The translations under genes and the position numbers were made by a program. A stretch of 64,000 nucleotides of DNA from Arenibacter nanhaiticus (GTDB taxonomy: Bacteria; Bacteroidota; Bacteroidia; Flavobacteriales; Flavobacteriaceae), in assembly GCF_900141935.1 (NCBI RefSeq), contig NZ_FQYX01000004.1, forward strand, positions 70,668 to 134,667, given 5' to 3'. Shown here piece after piece: positions 34,975 through 42,589 of the stretch. The notes below the pieces were generated by a model. It did not search any database. It was not told where the DNA came from and was given only the letters and a program-made list of their open reading frames with translations. Numbering within the stretch: the stretch's first letter is position 1; every line of letters starts with the position of its first letter.

Positions 34975-35024
34975 GGCCAACGAACCAGCTGGCCCCTTAC
35001 TCCAAATGCAAATCGTTGCATTTT
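34975..35024 (+). repeat. Structured repeat family 2, copy 2
   Basis: GGCCA/TGGCC hairpin around ACGAACCAGC, then AAATGCAA-ATCG-TTGCATTT. The second stem is one pair longer than in copy 1 through a matched change. It lies 16 bp before a family-1 copy. Confidence 0.65.
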
Positions 35025-35040
35025 CCGTGCGGTCCTTTTG

Positions 35041-35116
35041 AAGCGGATCCTTTTTTAGCAGCTTGGTCTGGCTAAAAAAGATACAGCGGAAAGAGCGGCC
35101 CGATTGGGGAACGCCC
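35041..35116 (+). repeat. Structured dispersed repeat family 1, copy D (5' end replaced)
   Basis: It has GCGGATCC, then a long inner stem TTTTTTAG/CTAAAAAA, then GATACAGCGGAAAGAGCGG and the end GGGGAACGCCC. The 5' GCGTTAGGGA part is missing, apparently replaced by family-2 flanking sequence. Confidence 0.7.
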
Positions 35117-35157
35117 AGCTACTATTAGTGCCTTAGGGATCGATCATAAAAATCGGA

Positions 35158-35233
35158 AAATAAAAAAGGCAGAGCTGTGCTCTGCCTTTTTTGCCCCAAA
35201 TCTTACCATAAACTTAATCTACTTATTCTATGG
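35158..35233 (-). ncRNA. Candidate small RNA, copy 3 (with terminator)
   Basis: The conserved 39-nt segment at 35195-35233 has two substitutions relative to copy 1. It is followed by the hairpin AAAAAAGGCAGAGC/GCTCTGCCTTTTTT (35162-35192). This copy is nearest to purF, whose stop lies 108 bp to the right on the same strand. The unit has its own -7 box, but it could also end the purF transcript. Confidence 0.6.
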
Positions 35234-35238
35234 TGACA

Positions 35239-35246
35239 CTAAGGTA
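35239..35246 (-). promoter_or_regulatory. -7 box TACCTTAG of candidate small RNA copy 3
   Basis: One mismatch to TAnnTTTG (the same TTAG variant as copy 1), 5 bp from the conserved segment. Confidence 0.5.
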
Positions 35247-35340
35247 GTGGCAACGTGTAGGTTTATGTTAATAAAGACGGTAATATGTATATATCAACGA
35301 TAAATAACCACGGAATTGTGTAGTTTATCGATAAAATATA

Positions 35341-37239
35341 TTAGTAAGCGCGTTCGTTTTTGCCTTCATAAAAATTGATAAAAGCTCTGTTGACCACTCG
35401 GTTACCCCCTGCTGTTGGGTAGTCTCCGGTGAAATACCAGTCTCCTAAATTCTTAGGACAGGCTTCGTGTAAATTCTCTACCGTTTGGTAAATGATCTTA
35501 ACTTCGGCCTTAATATCTGCAGGACTTAATAATTCACCAATTTTCTCCGAAATTTCTTCAGGAGTAAATGGCGCATAAAAGTCTTTTACATGGTTTACGA
35601 TGTCCTTGTCCAGCATGTTAACCTGCGTAAGACATTTTTGATAAATCTCTTCAACAATGTGCATGGTGTTCCTGTCTTGGTGTAGGGCCAATGCTGCTTT
35701 AAAAGCAACAAAATCTTCCAATTTGGCCATATCTATACCGTAACAATCTGGATAACGTATTTGTGGTGCCGAAGAAACAACGATAATTTTCTTAGGTAAT
35801 AAGCGGTCTAATATTCTTAGAATACTTTTCTTAAGGGTGGTACCCCTAACGATACTGTCATCGATGATGACCAAGTTATCGTCTTTTTTCACAGAACCAT
35901 AAGAAACGTCGTATACGTGGGCCACTAAATCGTCCCTGCTGCTATCTTGGGTAATGAAAGTTCTGAGCTTTGCATCCTTAATAGCTACCTTTTCTATACG
36001 TGGGCGAACCTCTAGTATTTCGTGCAGTTCTGCTGCAGTGATTTCTCTACCGATAGAAAGAATTTGTTCTTCTTTCTTTTTGTTCATATAGTTCTGAGCA
36101 GCTATCACCATCCCGTAAAAGGAAGTCTCCGCGGTATTTGGGATATAAGAAAAAACAGTGTTTTTAATATCCTCGTCTATGGAGTCTAGAATTTGTGGAA
36201 AAAGTAATTTCCCCAACTGCTTGCGCTCTTGGTATATTTCTTTGTCACTACCTCTAGAAAAATAAATACGTTCAAAAGAACACGCCTTTCTTTCTGTCGG
36301 CTCAATTATTTTCTTAAACTTAACGGTACCGTCCTTTTTAATGATAATAGCATGTCCTGGATCTAGTTCCTTCACCTCCTCAAAGGGAACGTTAAAAACG
36401 GTCTGTATAGCAGGTCTTTCAGACGCTACCACTGCAATTTCATCATCTTGGTAGTAGTATGCAGGTCTTATTCCGGCCGGATCCCTCAGTACAAAGGCAT
36501 CTCCATGCCCCAAAAGTCCGGCCATGGCATACCCACCGTCGAAGTTTTTTCCGGCTCTTTTTAAAATTTTACCAACATTTAACCGGTCGGCAATAAGCGG
36601 AGAAGCTTCTCTTTTGCTATATCCTTCCTTTTTAATGTCCTTGTAAAGCTTGGCTACGGCGTCATCTAAAAAATGACCTATTTTTTCCATTACCGTAATG
36701 GTATCTGCCTTTTCTTTAGGATGCTGTCCCAATTGAACAAGGTTGTCAAAAAGTTCATTAACATTGGTCATGTTAAAGTTACCTGCAACGATAAGGTTTC
36801 TGTGCATCCAGTTGTTCTGTCTAAGGAAAGGGTGAACGCTTTCGATGCTGTTTTTTCCAAATGTCCCGTACCTAACATGTCCTAAAAGAACTTCTCCAAT
36901 GTACGGAATATGCTTTTTTTGTTTGGCAACATCATCTGCATATTCCGGATTCTCTTTCATGGAAGAATTGATCCGATCGTTTATTTGGGCAAAAATGTCC
37001 TGTATCGGTTGCTGATCTATGGATCGGACCCTACTCATGTAGCGTTCTCCAGGATCCATGTCTAGCTTTATACTTGCAAATCCAGCACCATCCTGACCAC
37101 GGTTGTGCTGTTTTTCCATCATTAGGTACATTTTATTTACCCCGTAAAAGGCTGTACCGTACTTTTCTTTATAATATTCTAACGGTTTTAATAACCGAAT
37201 TAAAGAAATCCCACATTCGTGCTTAATGGCGTCGCTCAT
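35341..37239 (-). CDS. purF: Amidophosphoribosyltransferase (PurF-type, long Bacteroidota form)
   Basis: 632 residues, larger than the roughly 500-residue classical PurF. The N-terminal class II glutaminase has its nucleophile as Cys9 after processing context HECGISL, with NRGQDGAGFAS and GHVRYGTFG downstream. The phosphoribosyltransferase half shows the PRPP loop LVIIDDSIVRGTTLKKS near residue 465. The enzyme makes phosphoribosylamine, the first step of purine synthesis. A C-terminal extension of about 90 residues has no function I can name. The catalytic Cys is not at position 2, so N-terminal maturation would need to remove eight residues, or this is a diverged paralogue. It follows the PfkB kinase gene after a hairpin. 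Confidence 0.88.
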   Translation of the reverse strand: MSDAIKHECGISLIRLLKPLEYYKEKYGTAFYGVNKMYLMMEKQHNRGQDGAGFASIKLDMDPGERYMSRVRSIDQQPIQDIFAQINDRINSSMKENPEYADDVAKQKKHIPYIGEVLLGHVRYGTFGKNSIESVHPFLRQNNWMHRNLIVAGNFNMTNVNELFDNLVQLGQHPKEKADTITVMEKIGHFLDDAVAKLYKDIKKEGYSKREASPLIADRLNVGKILKRAGKNFDGGYAMAGLLGHGDAFVLRDPAGIRPAYYYQDDEIAVVASERPAIQTVFNVPFEEVKELDPGHAIIIKKDGTVKFKKIIEPTERKACSFERIYFSRGSDKEIYQERKQLGKLLFPQILDSIDEDIKNTVFSYIPNTAETSFYGMVIAAQNYMNKKKEEQILSIGREITAAELHEILEVRPRIEKVAIKDAKLRTFITQDSSRDDLVAHVYDVSYGSVKKDDNLVIIDDSIVRGTTLKKSILRILDRLLPKKIIVVSSAPQIRYPDCYGIDMAKLEDFVAFKAALALHQDRNTMHIVEEIYQKCLTQVNMLDKDIVNHVKDFYAPFTPEEISEKIGELLSPADIKAEVKIIYQTVENLHEACPKNLGDWYFTGDYPTAGGNRVVNRAFINFYEGKNERAY

Positions 37240-37258
37240 TGTCTGATTTAAAATTAAA

Positions 37259-37280
37259 ATGCCCCGTGATTACAGGGCAT
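37259..37280 (-). terminator. Hairpin between the PfkB kinase gene and purF
   Basis: ATGCCC at 37259-37264 pairs with GGGCAT at 37275-37280. On the minus strand it is followed by TTTTAATTTT. It may be a terminator or a partial attenuator ahead of purF. Confidence 0.65.
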
Positions 37281-37284
37281 GTTT

Positions 37285-38211
37285 TTATTGTAGTTCTATG
37301 TCAAATTGAGTTAACTCCTTAAATTGGAGCAATCTTTCGTTTGCCTCGTTTTTTTGTAAATCTTTCATTCGTTCGGTTCCAAAACGTTCTACACAAAATG
37401 AAGCTAAATTTGAACCGTGAATAACGGCGCGCTTTAAGTTGTTAAAACTGATGTTTTCCGTTTCCGTCAAATAGCCTGCAAATCCACCGGCAAAAGAGTC
37501 CCCTGCTCCCGTAGGATCAAAGACTTCTTCTAAAGGTAGGGCGGGAGCAAAAAATACTTCCGTTTTATGAAACAAAAGAGCTCCGTGTTCGCCTTTTTTG
37601 ATCACAACATATTTTGGACCCAATTGCTGAATTTTTTCTGCAGCTTTTACCAAAGAATATTCGTTGGTCAGCTGTCTTGCCTCTTCATCGTTAATGGTAA
37701 TCACATCTATATGTGCTATTACCTCCATAAGTTCTGGTAAAGCATTGTCCATCCAAAAGTTCATAGTATCCAATACTATTAGTTTTGGTCGTTTTGCCAT
37801 CTGATTTATTACACTCATTTGTGTGCTTGGGTGTAAATTTCCCAACATCACTACGTCTGCGTCCTTAAAATCTTCTGGAACTGCCGGTGAAAAATCGGCC
37901 AACACATTCAATTCCGTCACTAGGGTGTCCCTAGAATTTAAATCGTTGTGATATTTGCCTTTCCAATAAAAACTTTTACCTCCTTTAACCACCTCCAAAG
38001 ACGAAACATTTATGTTTTTGTTGGTGAACAAGTCCATATGTTCTTGCGGGAAATCATCTCCAACAACTGATACAATGGCAGATTTTATATTGAATTGTGA
38101 AGCGGCTAGGCTAATATAGGTCGCTGCGCCACCTAGAATTTTATCCGTTTTTCCAAAAGGAGTTTCGATAGCATCAAAGGCAACGGTACCTACAATTAAT
38201 AGTTTACCCAT
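37285..38211 (-). CDS. PfkB family sugar/nucleoside kinase
   Basis: A 308-residue ribokinase-fold kinase. The N-terminal substrate motif is GKTDKILGGAATYISLAASQ, and the C-terminal catalytic and anion-hole motif is FDPTGAGDSFAGGFAGYL, with Asp in GAGD as the catalytic base. It phosphorylates a sugar or nucleoside with ATP; the substrate is not predictable. The position next to purF is a conserved flavobacterial arrangement and hints at ribose or purine metabolism. Confidence 0.9.
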   Translation of the reverse strand: MGKLLIVGTVAFDAIETPFGKTDKILGGAATYISLAASQFNIKSAIVSVVGDDFPQEHMDLFTNKNINVSSLEVVKGGKSFYWKGKYHNDLNSRDTLVTELNVLADFSPAVPEDFKDADVVMLGNLHPSTQMSVINQMAKRPKLIVLDTMNFWMDNALPELMEVIAHIDVITINDEEARQLTNEYSLVKAAEKIQQLGPKYVVIKKGEHGALLFHKTEVFFAPALPLEEVFDPTGAGDSFAGGFAGYLTETENISFNNLKRAVIHGSNLASFCVERFGTERMKDLQKNEANERLLQFKELTQFDIELQ

Positions 38212-38230
38212 TAAGTTTAAAAATTTGCTG

Positions 38231-38238
38231 CAAATATA
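38231..38238 (-). promoter_or_regulatory. -7 box TATATTTG of the PfkB kinase gene
   Basis: A perfect TAnnTTTG on the minus strand, 19 bp before the ATG at 38211. Confidence 0.5.
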
Positions 38239-38301
38239 CGATTTTGAACTACTAATTCCATGAGAATTAGAAGTTCAAAATTCATAAAAATATATTAATA
38301 G

Positions 38302-38937
38302 TTATTTTCGTCCAAAATCAGCCGGAATTTCTCCCCAGGCTTTTGTTTCCCATTTTACGATGGTAGTGGTGTATGTATTGTTGTTAAGCCATGCTGTTGC
38401 CCGCCGCACCAATTCAAAAACATCCTTGTTTTGCTCGGTTTCTTGTAAGAGGGAATTGCATTTCTTTTTGCGCACCCAACTCATGGCGGTTCTAGAATCG
38501 GTATATAGAATACGATTGCTCTGGTGTTTTTTTAAAAAAGCCAATCCGTGGACCAGGGCTAAAAACTCTCCTATATTATTGGTACCCTGTTTAAATGGTC
38601 CTTGTCTAAAGAGTTCTTTTTTGGTTTTAGTATCTACACCTCTATATTCCATGATCCCCGGATTACCACTAGAAGCGGCATCTACGGCAATAGAATTGTA
38701 ATTTGGAGCTCCTATTTTTAAAAGTTGTTCCTTAGACAGGGTAGACCCGGTCGATTTTTTGCCTTTAAAGTCGTCATAATTGCCGTCAAAGGCCTTTTTT
38801 GCCTCTTCTAGGGTAAGAAAAGATTTGTATTGGGCACCTTTATATTCTGAAATGGCGGCCTTGCACTCCTTCCAACTGCGATAAATGCCAGGAGACTTGC
38901 CTTTCCAAACCGTATAGAATTTTGATTTTTTGGACAT
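38302..38937 (-). CDS. rnhA: Ribonuclease H with N-terminal viroplasmin domain
   Basis: 211 residues. Residues 1-50 form the viroplasmin/RHBD domain that binds RNA-DNA hybrids (FYTVWKGKSPGIYRSWKECK and AQYKSFLTLEEAKKAF). The RNase H1 domain follows with catalytic Asp in IAVDAASSGNPG, Glu in NNIGEFLALVHGL and Asp in ILYTDSRTAMSWV. It degrades RNA in RNA-DNA hybrids. Start and purN stop overlap as TAATG, indicating coupled translation. Confidence 0.93.
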   Translation of the reverse strand: MSKKSKFYTVWKGKSPGIYRSWKECKAAISEYKGAQYKSFLTLEEAKKAFDGNYDDFKGKKSTGSTLSKEQLLKIGAPNYNSIAVDAASSGNPGIMEYRGVDTKTKKELFRQGPFKQGTNNIGEFLALVHGLAFLKKHQSNRILYTDSRTAMSWVRKKKCNSLLQETEQNKDVFELVRRATAWLNNNTYTTTIVKWETKAWGEIPADFGRK

Positions 38938-39506
38938 TAATGCTCAAATAATAGATTTTCGATGACCTTAGGGAAATGTTTGTATTCCAATGCGTGTATT
39001 TTTTCGGCAATTGTATCGGGGGTGTCCTGAGGGGCTAAGGCTACCGTAGCTTGTTTAATAATAGTGCCCTCATCGTAATGTTCGTTTACATAATGTATAG
39101 TGATACCGGTTTCGGTTTCCGCATTTTCCTTTACTGCCTTGTGAATATTCATGCCATACATACCCTTGCCACCGTATTTGGGGAGTAATGCCGGATGAAT
39201 ATTGACAATTTGATCCGGGAAAGCCTTAATCAGGTTTTCGGGCACCTTCCATAGAAAACCAGCCAATACTATAAGGTCTGGCTTCATTGCTTTTAAAACA
39301 TCCAAAACGGCTTCAGATTCATAGAACGAATGTCTATTAAAGTAAAAAGCGCTCACATGGAGACGGCTGCAGCGGTCAAAAACCTTGGCATCTTTCTTAT
39401 TTGATAAGACACAAGCGATATGAACTTGAGGATTGTCTTTAAAATGATGAATGATATTTTCAACATTGGAACCAGAGCCGGATGCGAATAGAACAATACG
39501 TTTCAT
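38937..39506 (-). CDS. purN: Phosphoribosylglycinamide formyltransferase PurN
   Basis: 189 residues; transfers formyl from 10-formyl-THF to GAR in purine synthesis. Motifs: phosphate loop FASGSGSNVENI (residues 7-18), catalytic Asn/His/Asp in IVNIHPALLPKYGGKGMYG and VHYVNEHYDEGTII-like (TIHYVNEHYDEGTIIKQATV). Length is normal. It is the first gene of purN-rnhA and divergent from acpP. Confidence 0.95.
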   Translation of the reverse strand: MKRIVLFASGSGSNVENIIHHFKDNPQVHIACVLSNKKDAKVFDRCSRLHVSAFYFNRHSFYESEAVLDVLKAMKPDLIVLAGFLWKVPENLIKAFPDQIVNIHPALLPKYGGKGMYGMNIHKAVKENAETETGITIHYVNEHYDEGTIIKQATVALAPQDTPDTIAEKIHALEYKHFPKVIENLLFEH

Positions 39507-39543
39507 GAGGGATTTAGAGCTTGAAAATGAAAATTATTTTGGG

Positions 39544-39551
39544 CAAAATTA
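39544..39551 (-). promoter_or_regulatory. -7 box TAATTTTG of purN-rnhA
   Basis: A perfect TAnnTTTG on the minus strand, 37 bp before the purN ATG. Confidence 0.5.
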
Positions 39552-39624
39552 ATACTCTTGTGTTTAATTTTATTAATTTAGGACACATTTCGAAGACAAA
39601 TGGTGTTATTATACTAAAGTTTTT

Positions 39625-39632
39625 TATTTTTG
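39625..39632 (+). promoter_or_regulatory. -7 box TATTTTTG of acpP
   Basis: A perfect TAnnTTTG, 33 bp before the acpP ATG. Confidence 0.5.
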
Positions 39633-39665
39633 CCATCAATTTAAATTTTTAAAACAGAAATTATT

Positions 39666-39899
39666 ATGTCAGACATTGCATCAAGAGTAAAAGCTATCAT
39701 CGTAGATAAATTGGGTGTTGATGAGAACGAAGTTGTTACTGAAGCTAGCTTTACTAACGACCTAGGAGCGGATTCATTGGATACTGTTGAGTTGATAATG
39801 GAGTTCGAAAAAGAATTCGACATTCAGATTCCAGACGATCAAGCAGAGAACATTGCAACAGTTGGTCAAGCTATAAGCTATATCGAAGAAGCCAAGTAA
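39666..39899 (+). CDS. acpP: Acyl carrier protein
   Basis: 77 residues, acidic, four-helix acyl carrier. The phosphopantetheine serine is in [13 protein letters not shown] (about residue 38). It carries growing acyl chains in type II fatty acid synthesis. It is followed by fabF and rnc in the usual order. Codon bias indicates high expression, and a hairpin separates it from fabF. Confidence 0.97.
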   Translation: MSDIASRVKAIIVDKLGVDENEVVTEASFTNDLGADSLDTVELIMEFEKEFDIQIPDDQAENIATVGQAISYIEEAK

Positions 39900-39925
39900 T
39901 TTTATGATTTCTTGTACAAGTTTCA

Positions 39926-39968
39926 AAATTATCCATGCGGTAACAGTGCCACATGGATAATTTTTTTT
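39926..39968 (+). terminator. Terminator or attenuator between acpP and fabF
   Basis: A stem of about ten pairs (AAATTATCCATG with CATGGATAATTT) is followed by eight Ts. Partial read-through would give more acpP than fabF mRNA. Confidence 0.78.
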
Positions 39969-40010
39969 AATTTACACTTAACTTAATAAGTAAACAAAAA
40001 TTTCAGTTCA

Positions 40011-41261
40011 ATGCAGTTAAAGCGAGTTGTAGTTACTGGTCTTGGGGCGTTAACGCCCATTGGCAATAATATATCGGAATATTGGGAAGGCTTAAAGAAC
40101 GGAAAAAGTGGTGCTGCTCCTATCACTTATTACGATGCTGAGAAGTTCAAAGTAAAGTTTGCCTGTGAATTAAAGAACTATAATCCAGAAGATTATTTTG
40201 ACAGAAAAGAGGCACGTAAACTTGATAGGTTTGCACAATATGCCCTTATTTCTTCGGATGAAGCCATAAAGGATTCAGGATTGGATTTAGATAAAATAGA
40301 CAAATTCCGAACCGGTGTAATTTGGGGAGCTGGTATTGGTGGTTTAGAAACTTTCCAGAACGAAGTATTGAATTTCGCTGCTGGAGATGGAACGCCAAGG
40401 TTCAACCCTTTCTTTATACCTAAAATGATCGCAGATATTGCACCTGGGAACATTTCTATAAAATATGGTTTTATGGGACCTAATTATACAACGGTTTCTG
40501 CCTGTGCTTCTTCTGCCAATGCCATGATCGATGCCTTAAATACAATTCGTTTGGGGACTTGTGATGTGGTAGTTACTGGAGGTAGTGAAGCAGCCGTTAC
40601 CATAGCAGGTATGGGTGGTTTTGGAGCCATGCATGCCCTTTCTACACGAAATGAGAGTCCGGAAACTGCATCGAGACCTTTTGATGCTACCCGTGATGGA
40701 TTTGTACTAGGGGAAGGCGCTGGAGCCTTGATCCTGGAAGAATATGAGCACGCCAAAGCAAGAGGCGCTAAGATTTATGCCGAAATAGTCGGTGGTGGAC
40801 TATCGAGTGATGCCTACCATATGACAGCACCACATCCGGAAGGAATTGGGGTGGTTCGCGTAATGGAAAACTGTTTAAGGGATGCTGGATTAAAACCAGA
40901 AGATGTAGATGCTATCAATACACACGGAACTTCTACGCCTTTGGGCGATGTTGCCGAGTTAATTGCCATTTCTAAAGTTTTTGGAGACCATGCACCTAAC
41001 ATCAATATCAACTCTACCAAGTCCATGACAGGTCACTTGTTAGGGGCAGCAGGAGCTATTGAAGCAATTGCTTCTATCTTGGCTATGGAACACAGTCTGG
41101 TACCACCGACTATTAACCATGCTACGGTAGATGATAAAATTGATCCATCTTTTAACCTTACCCTTAATAAAGCCCAAAAAAGAGAAGTAAACGTTGCCTT
41201 GAGCAATACTTTTGGTTTCGGAGGACATAATGCATGTGTGATTTTCAAAAAATTAAGCTAA
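40011..41261 (+). CDS. fabF: 3-oxoacyl-[acyl-carrier-protein] synthase II
   Basis: 416 residues. Elongating condensing enzyme of fatty acid synthesis. The Cys-His-His triad is clear: Cys in TTVSACASSANAMIDA (about residue 165), His in AINTHGTSTPLGD (about 305) and His in KSMTGHLLGAAGAIEA (about 342). The GFGGHNA C-terminal motif is also present. It ends 8 bp before the rnc start. Confidence 0.97.
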   Translation: MQLKRVVVTGLGALTPIGNNISEYWEGLKNGKSGAAPITYYDAEKFKVKFACELKNYNPEDYFDRKEARKLDRFAQYALISSDEAIKDSGLDLDKIDKFRTGVIWGAGIGGLETFQNEVLNFAAGDGTPRFNPFFIPKMIADIAPGNISIKYGFMGPNYTTVSACASSANAMIDALNTIRLGTCDVVVTGGSEAAVTIAGMGGFGAMHALSTRNESPETASRPFDATRDGFVLGEGAGALILEEYEHAKARGAKIYAEIVGGGLSSDAYHMTAPHPEGIGVVRVMENCLRDAGLKPEDVDAINTHGTSTPLGDVAELIAISKVFGDHAPNININSTKSMTGHLLGAAGAIEAIASILAMEHSLVPPTINHATVDDKIDPSFNLTLNKAQKREVNVALSNTFGFGGHNACVIFKKLS

Positions 41262-41269
41262 TTCAAAAG

Positions 41270-42007
41270 ATGAAGTTTCCTGCCAATTTATTTAATTCCC
41301 ATTCTAATAAGGATGGGGATTTTTTTTTGGGTATGAAATCAATCCTTGGGTTTAAGCCCAAAAACTTAGATATTTATAAAAGGGCATTCGTTCACAGATC
41401 GGTCAATAGGAAAGATAAATTGGGCAACCCGATGAATTACGAACGATTGGAGTTCCTGGGCGATTCTATGTTGGGGACCATTATTTCTAAATACCTATAT
41501 GGGAAGGTTCCCGAAGGCGATGAAGGGTATTTAACCAAAATGCGGTCTAAAATCGTGAGTAGAGAGCATTTGAACGAATTGGGAAAAGATCTGAATCTGA
41601 TCCATTATGTCGAAAGCAGAATTCCAAAAGAACGCTTCGGTGAAAATATTCATGGGAATGTTTTTGAAGCTTTGGTTGGCGCCATATACTTGGATAGAGG
41701 CTATGCGTTTTGTGAAAAATTCATCAACAAAAAGGTCATTGGCCCCTATGTAGATATAGAACAATTGGAAGGTAGGGTCATTAGCTATAAAAGCCTAGTG
41801 ATAGAATGGTGTCAGAAGAAGAAGAAATCCTTCCAATACGACGTGTATGATGATACTGGTAACGATGCTGTAAAGCACTTTGCGGTGAAATTGTCCATAG
41901 GAAACAATGTTGTGGCAAAAGCAAGGGCAACCTCGAAGAAGAAGGCCGAAGAAATTGCATCTAAAAGAGCATATTATGCACTACAGGATAAAATCAACAA
42001 GGCTTAA
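41270..42007 (+). CDS. rnc: Ribonuclease III
   Basis: 245 residues from the ATG at 41270. An earlier in-frame ATG at 41234 lies inside fabF and would add an unlikely leader. It processes rRNA and dsRNA. The RNase III domain has the signature NYERLEFLGDSMLGTIIS and the second acidic cluster FEALVGAIYLDRG. The C-terminal dsRNA-binding domain (about 170-240) ends with ATSKKKAEEIASKRAYYAL. It is the third gene of acpP-fabF-rnc. Confidence 0.95.
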   Translation: MKFPANLFNSHSNKDGDFFLGMKSILGFKPKNLDIYKRAFVHRSVNRKDKLGNPMNYERLEFLGDSMLGTIISKYLYGKVPEGDEGYLTKMRSKIVSREHLNELGKDLNLIHYVESRIPKERFGENIHGNVFEALVGAIYLDRGYAFCEKFINKKVIGPYVDIEQLEGRVISYKSLVIEWCQKKKKSFQYDVYDDTGNDAVKHFAVKLSIGNNVVAKARATSKKKAEEIASKRAYYALQDKINKA

Positions 42008-42120
42008 TTGTTAAAAGTAATGAAACTCTAACGTTTTCGTAGTATTATCTAAATTTTTGCGCTGGCAGGAAGTAGGCTAATTTCGTTATTAACCTTATAT
42101 TTACCCCTTTCACGGAAGGT

Positions 42121-42585
42121 ATGGCAGCGATATACAAAATTTCGGAAGACTTTTATGAGGATACTTTTACTTTAATCGCCTTGCACAGTAGTTTAGAAGA
42201 CTATGCATTGGTCTATGCCTTAAACCGTTGTTTGAAATCAAATTTAAAAAGAACTAAATTCGATCTAGAGATAGCCAAGAGTGGTTATTTTCCTATTTTT
42301 GAGTGGCGAGATCAAGTAAACGACCGATATTATACACTTATTAGCAACATAGGTATCAAGGAACAAGAATTGGTGATGGGCGACCTATTTCAGAGTCAAC
42401 CCTCCTATTCAACGCCTGTTTTGATACCCGAATATAGAGAAGTCGACTACTTTTTTAAAGTAGAGCACGACGAACCGGATGCAGAAGAAGTGATTTTCAA
42501 ATCCGTGTTGTCCATTCCAAGGGTTATTACTGCCTACAGCTTGGACGCGAACAAACTAAAATCTAAAAACAATTTAATTTTTTAA
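42121..42585 (+). CDS. IPExxxVDY family protein
   Basis: 154 residues, soluble, function unknown. The defining motif is LIPEYREVDYFFKVE near residues 101-115. This family is confined to Bacteroidota and is regularly found just upstream of the pyruvate kinase gene, as here (4 bp gap), so it may be co-translated with pyk. Confidence 0.9.
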   Translation: MAAIYKISEDFYEDTFTLIALHSSLEDYALVYALNRCLKSNLKRTKFDLEIAKSGYFPIFEWRDQVNDRYYTLISNIGIKEQELVMGDLFQSQPSYSTPVLIPEYREVDYFFKVEHDEPDAEEVIFKSVLSIPRVITAYSLDANKLKSKNNLIF

Positions 42586-42589
42586 TAAA

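Noticed and set aside
41234-41269. Earlier ATG for rnc inside fabF
   Set aside because: The added twelve residues lie in the fabF 3' end, and a clean ATG follows the fabF stop by 8 bp.
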